A program made the position numbers and the translations under genes. Under the pieces are notes generated by a model that did not search any database, was not told the DNA's origin, and worked only from the letters and a program-made list of their open reading frames with translations. This document shows positions 21,200-31,723 of a DNA stretch of 64,000 nt, in pieces (the first letter of the stretch is position 1; every line of letters starts with the position of its first letter). Source of the DNA: Metarhizium brunneum (lineage: Eukaryota; Ascomycota; Sordariomycetes; Hypocreales; Clavicipitaceae); NCBI RefSeq assembly GCF_013426205.1, contig NC_089428.1, positions 1,116,001 to 1,180,000 on the forward strand. The letters are read 5' to 3'.

Positions 21200-23212
21200 C
21201 ATATTAGCACTCTGAAGGTTGTTATTGTAAAAATCGAAAAGTAATGAAACGGCTTACATCTCTCAATGTCTCCTTCTTCTTCGTACCCATCTTCCTCTTT
21301 ATACCAAAATTGTAATTTGCGTTTATCGAGGGATTGATATTTATGGCAGGCGTTAAATATATCACAGAGTCGGTGCGTGTATTCAAGCAGGAAACTAGAT
21401 TTCTGTTTCTGCTGAATGCGAAGAGGATAAAAGGGCGATAATATCAGACAGTATAAAGTAAAGAGATAGTCTGGATTCTGGCTAGCTCTCTTCTGGGATA
21501 CCCTGCCATTAAATACTACTCTAGACTGATCTCCTAAATCGACTGCGCTCATGACTTGACGCAAACACAATCAGAACCGGGTGCCTACCGTACAAAGATG
21601 TGCAAACCATAAGAATAAAGCCAGTAGTTTTAAAAGAGTTAGCAGACAATAGTGACAAAGGTCTGACGGACCAAGACGCTGAAAGAATGACGAGACAAAG
21701 GTTTTAAAAGCACAATGGGTAGATGAAGACTGCAAGAGGCCCACTAGAGTCTAGACAAAGGCTCTCAAAGATTCACGGGAGATGAAGATTGTAAGAGATT
21801 GCGCAGACAAAGGCTCAAAGGATCCACAAGACAAAGACTGTAAAAGATGCACCAGACACAGGTTTCAGAAGTGCCACATGATGGAATAGGAGGGTGAAGG
21901 ACTGTGCCGCCGCGGTTCAAAGGCTTTGGGCAGTTGCGTCAGCACGGGGAGCTCTACGTGGTCCGGGCACAGTAGCAGAGGTCTTTCTGTACAGAAATTG
22001 CAGCGTCCACCACGCTTCATTGATTGTGTTCCATGCAAATTTGCCGTACTCTGACCCGAGTATTCCGCCTCGGCCTGGTGCCAAGAAATAGGTCAATACT
22101 TTCAATCTCATGCTGTTGAAGGGGTCCTTGGCCAAGCTGATCTAGGTGGAGGAGGAGTTTGTTTTGAAAGTGTTTTTGATGAATATGGTCTTGACTCATT
22201 AGCAAGACTACCATGGCGATGTGTGTTCTTGAGTGGCGGCGTGAGGTTGGAACCACCAAAACCAGTTACAAAAGCAGCTTCTATACACAGCCTTATTCCT
22301 CTATTCCGGAGCGTAATACTCGGCCAACGTAAATAAAGCTTTGAGCCATTCCAAGTAACGTTAAAATGCAATCTTAGTAGACTGTCCTTAATATAATACG
22401 TCAAGTATATTAATATATGCAAGTATATATCTGATAAGAACATGGGTCAAGATACACTTTATGGACCACTACGAGTCACTCTGATTAAGCATTCTTAGGG
22501 ACGCGATGAGTTACTCTGACCAGACTTGATAGGGACGGCGGGCCTTAACCGCGGTGCTGGGCCGAGGCTGGTTCCTAATGTCAGCCCGGCACAGTTTTCC
22601 GGCGCAGCTGGCCAAGGTTTTTTCACGGCTCCGGTTTTTGTTCAGGACGCTGCGGACCAGTTGACCTGAAGAAACAGGTGAGCGCACGGACATGGTGACT
22701 GTTGTCAAAGCAGCTCGGTGGAGATGCATTTATCCAGGGACCATCATGATCACGTCAATCGTAGTAGAGCCAGAGTATACATCATGACATATCTATGCAA
22801 GTGAGTAGAGCCAAATCTAGCAATGAGCCGATATACAGTACCTTTATCCAATAATCGAGCGGCATGTGGTTAGAACTGTTATAACTTATGCGCATGTACA
22901 TAATTTGTCTGGGCACGGACCTGATTGGTGGCAAATTGCGCTTCGTCTCTTGCAACCAATCAATTGTCTGTGCCTGTATCTAAAGAGACTAGTGAGAGCA
23001 GGCACGTGGGAGGGCAGCACTTACTCGATCGACATCTTCCATCCCGACGCATCAGCACCATCAATTGATGTCCTATTTCATCCTGTATCAGAGAGGCCCT
23101 CTACCTTTCCTGTCCACTCGTTATTTGCTTCGCATCAAGAAGAGCTCCTTCTGTCGTTTTTGTGTCTCTTTCCCGGTCCGCTGCTACTACATTGGCCACG
23201 CCACGTGTCGCC
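21200..23212. other. Gene-poor region with a 25-bp minisatellite
   Basis: Contains the tandem repeat at 21652-21880. Near 21990-22120 on the minus strand a short stretch (ILGSEYGKFAWNTINEAWW) has coding flavour but no recognisable family or intact frame. 22860-23212 is the promoter of the SurE-like gene. Confidence 0.4.
21652..21880. repeat. Degenerate ~25-bp minisatellite, about eight units
   Basis: Units alternate between AGACAAAGGCTC.. and AGATGAAGATTG.. types, each about 24-27 bp and ending in a CAC or GC dinucleotide-rich end. The period is not a multiple of three, so this is not a coding repeat. Confidence 0.65.
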
Positions 23213-24243
23213 ATGAGATCATTGAAACACATCGCGGCCCCGCTCGCGGCCTTTGCTCTCCCCTTTACGCACGGCATACGCATTATCCAGACCAACGATG
23301 ATGGTTGGGCCGAGGGGAATCTTCGCGTCCTCAATGACGCCTTGAATGCCCTGGGACATCAAGTCGTCTTGTCCGCTCCTGCGGAGAACCAGTCAGGCAG
23401 AGGTAACTGAGGTTTCGACTCGCGCCCCTGCTCCGCGCCAACTCCTGCTTGTCCACCAGACCAGACAGACTCTCCTGCGCTCAAACGTAACCATCGTGTA
23501 CTAATGGCTCACGGCGACCGTCAGGCTCCCTGGACAGAGACCCTCAACCGCGCAAAGACCCATGCATGTACGATAGCTGCCCAGCCAACTCTGGCCCCGT
23601 TGGGTCCAACGCCACTCGCCCAGATCTCAACTGGGTAAACTCCTTCCCGGCCACTTCTGCCCGCTACGGCATCGACAGCATCGGCCCCAAGCTCTGGAGC
23701 GGCGCGAAGCCGGAGCTCGTCGTCACGGGGCCCAACGTGGGCGCAAACCTCTGGCTGGTCGACTGGGTATCTGGCACCGTCGGCGCTGCCTGTTATGCCG
23801 CTCACGACGCTGGCATTCCTGCCATTGCATTTTCCGGGGCAAACACGGACACTCACCCTTGGAACACGCCGGCTTCGCTGGAGAGCGCCGTCTTTGCCGA
23901 GATTTCCGCAAACATTACCCAGAGCATCATCGACGCGGGAGAGCCATACCTGCCCAAGGACGTCTTTCTCAATGTCAACATGCCCAAGATTGTGGCGGGT
24001 GGGAGCTGCTCCAAGGCATCGGACGTCAAGTACGTTCTTAGTCGCATCACGTCGGGCATTTTTTCGACCCCCGACGTCAATTGGTGTGGTGGCTCGCGTC
24101 TGCCTTCGGAGCTGCATGTGCATCAGAGCACGCCTTGTTCCGTGTCGATTAGTGTGGGGGATGCGAGCGATAAGACAACGGCCGATGCGGACGCGCAGCA
24201 GAAGGTCTTGGACAAGCTGAAGCCCCTGTTGAGCTGCCTGTGA
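23213..24243 (+). CDS. Secreted SurE-like acid phosphatase / nucleotidase
   Basis: Two exons, 23213-23402 and 23525-24243, with a GTAACT...TCAG intron, give 302 residues. Residues 1-20 (MRSLKHIAAPLAAFALPFTH) form a signal peptide. The SurE metal-site motif TNDDGW is at residues 27-32, followed by SAPAENQSG and the SGTVGAACYA...GIPAIAFSG segment, both typical of SurE. Bacterial SurE is a cytosolic survival nucleotidase; fungal secreted members are annotated as acid phosphatases. Cysteines in the mature part fit an extracellular fold. Phosphate or nucleotide scavenging outside the cell is likely, but substrate is not visible in the sequence. The ATG at 23213 is the start that supplies the signal peptide. 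Confidence 0.9.
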
Positions 24244-25415
24244 AAACTACGGAGTTGAAATGTAGAAGGAGCCGAGGGATGTGCTGGCGCAAGCGAGAGA
24301 ATTGAATGGCATGGGAACCAGATGAGAATGTCGACTCAGATGAGACAAAGCTGGCGGTTTCTTTATTACGATGACGGGCTACTAGAGAGACTTGCACTAC
24401 ATCTATTGTGTAGTTGTATATTACAGTTAAATAATCTTGGACAAGTATGGCTCGTGAGTCGACGTGAAACTCCCTTCTGCGGTAACACTTTATATTTGTC
24501 ACGGGCTATATTTGAGGTTGTGGACCCGGTTATGAGACCTACTCACCATTGACCATTGAAACGAGTTAAAACTTCCTTGCTTGCTGAAATGCCTGTGAGT
24601 GCAGATGGTCACCATGTCACCGCCCGCCGGCACGTCGCGAGAAAAGATGTTGCCGACGGGAGGGTAAACGCGTAGGGGCTCCCAGATAATAGCTTCTCAT
24701 TCTTGGATGGGATAGCTGGGCACCGATTCAGGTCGAATACTTTTGCGTCCCACTGCACTTGAAGCCTTTGCATGTTACTAAACAAGGTAGAGCCCGCGTG
24801 CTGACGAGTTGCAAGAACGGGGTAGTCTCCTAAAAAAAAAGGAGTAAAGGACTACTATCATGCATAGTAGATTTGTTAGCTCGCTTCTAATTTCACCCTC
24901 GTGACTAGTCCTAGTCTGAACTCTGTGACTATGCCCCAACTTGTGGTAGAAGACGCAATTGATGACTCGTTGACAGATGCTAAATAAATAATGACGAGAT
25001 GTGTGGATCGACCGTCAAATGGGCAGAGAGTTGCGCCCATCCAACGTAAAACCCAGGTTCTAGATCGTCGCTTCTGCTACAAAAAAACATCATTGACGGC
25101 AGGCCAGGCTCCAGGATTGGTGGACGCCCTCACGCCATCTACAGATGCAGGTACATGACTTGTACGTTTGCCGCGTCAAAGGCTAGGCTCTGCGCTTTAT
25201 GGAGGCCGGTAACAAGATTCTAGAGTCCATGGGAATGAAGACCACTTGTCCAAAACAAGTGGACCGTATAAAGAGAACCAAAGCCCCTCCCAAATTTGAA
25301 CCTTTGCGTGGACACGACACACGTACTTTGTATTCAACAACTTGACTTGGGACGCTAATACCGAGTAAACGATACTCCCACACAGATCTTGTATCTCGGT
25401 CGTCAAGCTATCAAC
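24244..25415. other. Intergenic region
   Basis: Contains A-runs at about 24831 and 25079 and a long AT-balanced stretch. No gene or family-like frame recognised. Confidence 0.5.
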
Positions 25416-25748
25416 ATGAAGAGTCCAATTGCTCTCATCGCCGTTATGGCGGGACTGGCTATTGCCCACCCACTCGCTGGCTCGACCGATATTAGGGGAT
25501 ATTCCGACACTGCCAATACCATTCAGGAGGTCCGGAATAAGCTTATGCGATGCCTGGAGAGACGAGTGAGCTGCTCTTTGTGCTGTAAAATATCCAAGGG
25601 AGTAGGCGCTAACATGCCCGGGATGTCAAAGAAACCAATTGGTACCAAACCAAACTGGTCGATTGTCATCGCGTCCCAGTACACGGTAAGCATGCCGTTG
25701 CGATGGTTGCCACCAGACAGGCCGGGGCTAATACGAGACTATATGTAG
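25416..25748 (+). CDS. Small secreted protein, hypothetical
   Basis: The ATG at 25416 opens a good signal peptide (MKSPIALIAVMAGLAIAHPLAG) followed by a helical segment (IQEVRNKLMRCLERR). As a single exon it would be 110 residues ending at TAG 25746-25748. A GTGAGC donor at 25565 after LERR, a GCTAAC branch-like word near 25609 and an AG near 25629 suggest an intron, which would change the middle of the protein; a second possible donor lies at 25685. The true C-terminus is therefore uncertain. No family is recognised. Secretion is the only functional clue. Confidence 0.45.
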   Translation: MKSPIALIAVMAGLAIAHPLAGSTDIRGYSDTANTIQEVRNKLMRCLERRVSCSLCCKISKGVGANMPGMSKKPIGTKPNWSIVIASQYTVSMPLRWLPPDRPGLIRDYM

Positions 25749-26507
25749 TCCAGAGACGAGATTCTACGAGCACTTGCGGAATGTGAGGGGAGAGAACAGT
25801 CATAAGGGTTGGCCGTGGGATATTAGATACGTTGAGATATGTGCTAGAATGGGCGTCGGTCGTTGTATCGAGTAATCGAATATTGGCGTCGGTTGACTCC
25901 ATTGCGTCTTTTTTCGACTTGGCTTACATCTACAGCTGGATTTTGAGAGGCTAAATACGATAGCCAGTTCCATGCCAAAGCCCGCGCAGAGTGGAATGAC
26001 CCCCCGCGGCTGTGGTTGCTACTGCTTGCACATGACGCGACGATTTATTCCTCGTGGGGTTCTGGATAGACTTTGGAGACGTGACGACCGGGTTTTGGTG
26101 TCGTCCGGAGACGCGCACAAGTTCCCGGCAAAGATTGCATACACCCTCGGCTGTAAGAAATGCTTGAGAGGATAGGGGAGTGGCGAGTCGGAAAACCTCA
26201 TCGCCTTGTCTAGTTTTAGTGTGCGTGTTGTAATTTCCTAATGTTATGGTGCCTTGCCTTATCCCCTGTGTTTTCAATAACTTGTGCTGCACATCGATAT
26301 TATTCAAGGGAATGAGCTAGAATCCCATATCCTGCGAATTATGAAATACATTTCTGTACGCTAATATATCAACAGACAAATAAGACTTCTTTTACAGCAG
26401 CCCTAGCAAATTCACAGTTTCTCTTGAGAGTTTTGAGCTCATGAACAAAAGATTCAGCCAATGCGCCTATCTTATGCACGTGATGATACCGGCCGACATC
26501 CATGCTA
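25749..26507. other. Intergenic region
   Basis: Short open frames on both strands show no recognisable features. Probably untranslated flanks of the neighbouring genes. Confidence 0.45.
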
Positions 26508-26942
26508 TCAAGTAGCTAGCAGTCTGCCAATGGAATCAATAGCCTCACTGTACATGCTGTGAATAAATTTGGCAAAGTCAGCCTTGAAGTCCTCGCTAAC
26601 CCATTCCGCCTCGGAGGACCATGTGCATCTTGTTTTCGTAGCCGCAAGGCTGTCCAAAACAATCCTCCCCCTAGGATTCCTAGCCCTATGGTGGTCGGGG
26701 TTTCGTACAAGAGCGTAGGAAATCGTATGTGTGAGGGGGTCGACGCTTTCCAGTCTCTCCGAGACTGTGAATTCTCCCGGTTTAAATGTCAATGTGCGCA
26801 CTGCTCCAATTCCAAAGCCTTCAACACTTGACGTCATAATGTTTGGAAACCAAAGCCTCTCTGAGCCCCATGCTGAAACAATAGCCCAAACCTCCCCAAT
26901 CGGGGCGTCGATATCTTGAATAACCGTTGTCACTGGGACCAT
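26508..26942 (-). CDS. SRPBCC (polyketide cyclase/START-like) family protein
   Basis: Intronless 144-residue protein. The pattern VTTVIQDIDAPIGEVWAIVSAWGS at the N-terminus, then GIGAVRTLTFKPGEFTVSERLESVDPLTHTISYAL, matches the helix-grip SRPBCC fold of the polyketide_cyc2 group, which binds hydrophobic ligands in a central cavity. No signal peptide or membrane segment, so it should be cytosolic. Members act in diverse contexts (polyketide cyclisation, lipid or hormone binding), so a specific reaction cannot be assigned. No polyketide synthase lies in the window. The Zn2Cys6 regulator 890 bp away is transcribed divergently and could share a promoter region with it. Confidence 0.75.
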   Translation of the reverse strand: MVPVTTVIQDIDAPIGEVWAIVSAWGSERLWFPNIMTSSVEGFGIGAVRTLTFKPGEFTVSERLESVDPLTHTISYALVRNPDHHRARNPRGRIVLDSLAATKTRCTWSSEAEWVSEDFKADFAKFIHSMYSEAIDSIGRLLAT

Positions 26943-27832
26943 TTTCTTCTTGTTGTCAGCTAGTTTTGTTACAGAGGCCGTGGCACGTAAGCCTGTGCCA
27001 TTGAGTACCTACTTAATAGCTTATTTCGCTTCTTCCAGTAACCGCAGGAACGTTTTATGTCAGTCGTCGGCTACGAAATGAGAGGGGCACGTGTGTCGAG
27101 GCAACTGTGAATCTCATACGTGTGTAGCACTGGGAATACTGTCCAACTTGTAGGCTTCGGCCGCCGAACTACCATGGAGTACCAACGAAATTTGTAGCAG
27201 TGCGTGCGCTGCCAAGCACAGCCGTATAGTCAGCTGTTTTTTATAGCAGGCATATGCCTCGGTGTCGGCGCACCTTCCGGCGCCGAGTCCGACATGCGCA
27301 TCTTGTGGGGCCGCTTCGGCGATCCACTTCCGGATCCAAGGCGGACCAAATGGGCGCAGATGTCTAAGACAAAGGGCGTCCAGTCACATTGGACAAGTCA
27401 AAGGTTCCACTCTTGGACATGATTCTCTCGAGTCCATTGAGTTTACAGTTGGCACCCGCCCCCCTCCCTTGATGAAACTTCATCGTGGACAAGGTGGTGT
27501 CCATACATCCCAATTTACATGCATCTCGTTTGGTCGTCGGCAACCTACGAGACGTTACGAGTCATGTCCTCTTCCTCTCTTTATGGCTTTTTTGTCCACC
27601 AGAACTAGAGTAGTTAGCCGGGAATTCACAGCAATATCATCCATGTTGGAATATCCGCTTGTCATCCGACCGCCTCCCACCTGTGCCGAAACAGTATTGG
27701 TCATCCACTTCGGCTCGGGCTCTATTCTTGGCCGAGCCCGACCTCTGTTCACGATACAAAGATGCCACTCGGCCAAGCACTCCATGTCGTAGTCACTCAT
27801 TGCAGTGATGTATTTTTGTCATCACCCTCGGC
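26943..27832. other. Divergent promoter region of the SRPBCC and Zn2Cys6 genes
   Basis: Contains CGG/CCG words in several arrangements near 27260-27350 (for example TCCGGCGCCGA), possible zinc-cluster binding sites. No supported coding sequence. Confidence 0.4.
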
Positions 27833-29958
27833 ATGGTTTCGTTCCCTGGCCGAGTGACGGATGGGACGGCCGAGCCGCAGCCGCCGCACCACATGCCAAC
27901 CTCGGCGCGTCCGCCCCGACGACACGATCGGTCTTGCGTCGTGTGCCACCGGAGAAAAGTCCGATGCGACAGACGGTCACCTTGCTCGGCGTGTACGCGA
28001 AACGGCTCGTTGTGCGCATATCCACCTTCCAACCAGGCAGTTGGCCGCGTTCGTAAGACGACCATTTCTGATGTCGCGTCCCGCCTGTCCAGCTTGGAGA
28101 AGACCATCACGGCTGCAACAATAGACACCACCCCATCTACGCAGCCGTCGGAGCCAGGCCGGGCCTTTGCAGACCATGAGCCGCGGCCCAAGGAGCGCCA
28201 GTCACCGAAAATCTTGCTCCACAACCACAATTCAAGCCAGTACTTTGATGATCTATTCACAACTCGTGCGATAGAGGAGGTAAATGGGAACTGGACTGAT
28301 GCATCTGGGCTGTGTGGCTAATGCTGTGCAAGGATCAGGACCAGCCGTCGCTTTTGCCGAGGAGTGAACATGAAAACCAAGTAGAAGCAAGCGATACACT
28401 GCTTGGTCTAATGGGCACCCCGTCGATTCCTATCGCAGCAGATGCCACGAATACCAGTTGGCAGCTGTTGACTCGAGGAGCCGTGGAGCTATGGCGAATA
28501 TTTACGCAAAATGTCGACCCCTCCATCAAGATACTACATATTCCAACAGCTGAAGTCTTGTTTTTTGAGGCCATTCGAGAACCCAAGGCCGTCTCCAAAG
28601 ATGCTTCAGTTGTTCTTGGGGCAGTGTATTTCGCCGCTACATCAACACTAGAGGACCACGAGGTCCAGCATGTCCTCGGCTTGAATCGATTCACAGCCTT
28701 GCGTCATTTCAGACATCAGTTTCAGCGGAGCTTATCCGCAGCTAATATCTTGGAACACCCCACGTTGCTCCTTTTGCAGGGATTGGCAATATATCTGGTA
28801 TGTATCTTATCGCCCACTGGCAACAAACACGCAACGAAGCTGACTAGTGCCCTGCAGACAGCGAGCAGAACACACAGCCACGGACGAAGCTCCTGGATCC
28901 TGAACGGGCTTGCCCTCAGAATCGCCCAGTCAATAGGGTTGCACAGAGACGGATCTAACCTGGGGTTACGCCCCTTCGAGGCAGAGGTCCGACGGCGCCT
29001 TTGGTGGCACATGCTTGCCCGAGACAACCGGGCCGCGGAAGACCACGGCATCAGTTCGTCATGCTGGCTGCCGCCTTCCGACACAAAGTTGCCTCTAAAC
29101 ATACACGACGACGACTTACATCCTGACATGAGGGAACTGCCACCGCCGCAGGCTGGGTGGACAAGGATGAGCCTCCACCTTGTCAATATGGAAATCACAC
29201 AAACAGTTCACCGTCTGGACAGTTTGTTTACATCGGCGAGCGATTCGAACAGCAAGGAGCTTGCTAGACGGGATATGATGGACCGCATGAGAGACACCGT
29301 CCATGCCTATACGAGTTCTTGCTCTTCGTCTATCCCGTTGCACAAGATGACGATGCAACTGGCGCTGTTGATGGTTCACAAGGTGGACCTTGTCACACGC
29401 CAGCAGCTGGTCAACATGGACCATCCCGGGCAGAGAGACGTGATGACCACGGAAGAAAATATCGTGACGGCGTGCCGGTGTTTAGAGATATACATGGGGC
29501 TCTGGGCAGACGAGCTCCTGCTTCAATATAGATGGTGGCTTCGCAGTTATCCACAGTACCATGTACTTTTATACGTCTTGTGGCACCTGTATGTCCGGCC
29601 GGATGGACCCAACGCCGACAGAGCGTGGGAGAATGTCTACAGGCTTTTCGAGATTGAGGAATCGACGCTTAGAGAAGGGGGGTCGGGCTCCAACACGAAA
29701 TATATTGTTCTTCAGCGGCTCAAGAAGAATGCTGAGGCAATGAGGGGATCTGTTTCGAATAGAAACCTGGCACTAGATGGGGCCTCTCCTTCTACACAGA
29801 GCGATAGTCGCGGAACTATTGGTGTCCAAGGCGGATTAGATGATCAGATTGGCATGCAAAGTTTGTACGAGGAAAGCGGTTTTCTGCCCATTTCCATCTG
29901 GAACAACTTACTCGATGAGATGAATATTCCTCTGTCCGAGTTCCCTGGGATCTCGTAA
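27833..29958 (+). CDS. Zn2Cys6 fungal transcription factor
   Basis: Three exons (27833-28279, 28333-28797, 28858-29958) give about 670 residues. A classic zinc binuclear cluster CX2CX6CX5CX2CX6C (CVVCHRRKVRC then CSACTRNGSLC) lies at about residues 35-61, followed by a coiled-coil-like linker (VASRLSSLEKTI). The middle region carries the fungal-specific transcription-factor domain, with GLALRIAQSIGLHRDGSNLG and RRRLWWHMLARD as landmarks. The third-exon intron (28798-28857) is 60 bp without stops, so a retained form would still translate. DNA-binding nuclear regulator by family; targets unknown. Nearby candidates are the divergent SRPBCC gene and the convergent TRI14-like gene. An in-frame second ATG at 27893 could also be used. 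Confidence 0.9.
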
Positions 29959-30094
29959 ATTTGTGCCAGGGGGTAAGACCAGTGTGGTGTTTGAGTGGAA
30001 AGGAGATGAAAGGTACCGTGTTGAGACGGATTTTCTCCGTTAAAGGGTATGTGGGCAGGTAGCTGCCGGTAACCTCACGGGTTTTCAAGCCACG

Positions 30095-30301
30095 TGTCAC
30101 ACAGAAATGGCCTAATGTCACACGGTTACACAAAGGCTACGATCACGGGACCTAGGGAAAAGTCCATCACTGACTTCTTGTACTTAAACACGTCTTTGGT
30201 CAGCGAGGCCTTGAGGGAAACCAAGGACCTTTGATACCAAAGACTGTTATTAGATGAATTTAGCTATTGCTCCAAGCATTTCTTGTTGAACCCTTGTCAC
30301 A
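30095..30301 (-). mobile_element. LTR-like dispersed element with perfect 5-bp target duplication
   Basis: 207 bp, inverted relative to the copies at 46880 and 61008. Flanked by CCACG at 30090-30094 and 30302-30306. In element orientation it starts TGTGACAAGGG and ends with a TGTGTGACA-type terminus, giving TG...CA ends. The core ACAGTCTTTGGTATCAAAGG and CCTTGGTTTCCCTCAAGGCC are shared by all copies. It has no coding capacity. Confidence 0.85.
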
Positions 30302-30631
30302 CCACGGGTCTTTTCTCTACGATTTGGTTTCTAATGGTGTTTGGAGACTGATGTGACGTTGTGAGACTTGCTACCAACTAAGTAAGCTTTTCCCACAGAT
30401 GTATTATTACTCCTACTTCTATCCTGCGAGAAATCGATTAAAAATGGTTTCATAGCCACCCAATGTCAGCAGTGTGGCTGGCTAGCCTTTCCAACATCTG
30501 GTCACAGGGATTCAATAATATCCAGCAATTCTGTCGAATCCGCGTATTGAAGCAACAGAAGTAGCCTTGTACGGCAACTAAGCCATATACTACCCGCAAA
30601 AACCGCCGCTGTTGGACAAGAAAAACCGGCA
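30302..30631. other. Short intergenic stretch downstream of the TRI14-like gene
   Basis: No gene or distinctive signal seen. Confidence 0.5.
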
Positions 30632-31723
30632 TCACAACAAAGACAGCCTCTCGACTTCGGCCGAGATGTCTTGCAATGGATTGTCTGTCCTGTTTGTGTC
30701 GTCTCCATCAGGGACCGTATTTGTTTCACCCAAGAACAAATTCAAAGAGTAAATCCTGTCTCCAATCTGCACCGTAGCAACCGAAATCCCACCCTGGTCG
30801 TGATAAGGACTTGGAATGCTCCCCAGCCTCTCGGCAGAATTCCAGCTCGCGTCTCGCGAACGAAGCACGACAGTGCCGAGATTAAGATCAGAGACAAGGA
30901 TGATTCTGCCATTATACCGCGGCGGCATGTAGACGGCGTCAAGGTCCTTCCCAATAGTCTCATTACCATGGCCGAGGGGAATTCGGACCGGCTCTCCCCT
31001 TTCACGACGAGTGTCGAAGCGGTACAGTTGCCCGTCCGTCTGGTCTGCAACAAAGAGGTTGTGGCCGCTTGTGGCGAGACCAGTAAAGCCAACGTTGGAA
31101 GTTGGAGTGGTACCGACGAACCATGGGACGATGTGCTTGCCATCGGTGCTCACTCGGATTATGCTGCTGCCGTAGGTTCCCAACACAAACGAGTCTCCCT
31201 CCTTATTGTGTTCAACGTCTTGGAACCCGCCGTATAAGCCGTGTGAAACGGCTGTCAAGTTTGCCTTAAAGACTGTCTGCCTCGTCTTCAAGTCGTACTT
31301 GACGAGGAAGCTATCGCCGGATATATCTTTCCCGAGGGTGTCAAACGCGGCTCCAGCGTTAATCACCACAGAGAGACGATCCAGTGGATCGACTCGTACT
31401 CCAGTGGCATGCAAAGCAGGGTTGCCAGTTAGACCCGGGAAGGTAATAACGTTTGTCACGTCATTCTTGGCTGGATCATAGACTGCGACTGAAGCGTTGA
31501 ATAGAACGCTGCGAACATTAATACGTGCGTGGTACGTCTCAGAAACTCGGCCCTACCTCAAATATGCGACGCATCTTTTTGGGTCAAAGCATGCGTTTTC
31601 CGGATACAGTTGAAATGACGAGATGTTCACATCTCCGGGTGGCGGTGAGTAACAACTAATCCGCCCGGGACAAGCACGAGCAGCCGCAACGGCGAAGAGC
31701 GTAGCACTGACGAAAAGGCGCAT
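30632..31723 (-). CDS. TRI14-like secreted beta-propeller protein
   Basis: Two exons, 31723-31557 and 31508-30632, joined by a 48-bp intron, give 347 residues. An N-terminal signal peptide (MRLFVSATLFAVAAARA) precedes a cysteine-containing segment and then a repetitive beta-rich body typical of a propeller (VRVDPLDRLSVVINAGAAFD, SGDSFLVKYDLKTRQTVFKA, GGFQDVEHNKEGDSFVLGTYG). This pattern matches TRI14 of Fusarium trichothecene clusters and its many relatives in fungi without trichothecenes. TRI14 is linked to virulence on plants, but no biochemical activity is agreed. No other trichothecene gene is seen here, so no toxin pathway should be inferred. It converges on the Zn2Cys6 gene with an LTR-like element between them. 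Confidence 0.78.

Noticed and set aside
27262..27792. 176-codon plus-strand frame before the Zn2Cys6 gene
   Set aside because: Composition is random-like, no ATG-supported domain, and it lies in the divergent promoter.
30632..31723. Reading the TRI14-like gene as evidence of a trichothecene cluster
   Set aside because: No terpene synthase, P450 or acetyltransferase of that pathway is in the window, and TRI14 relatives are widespread.
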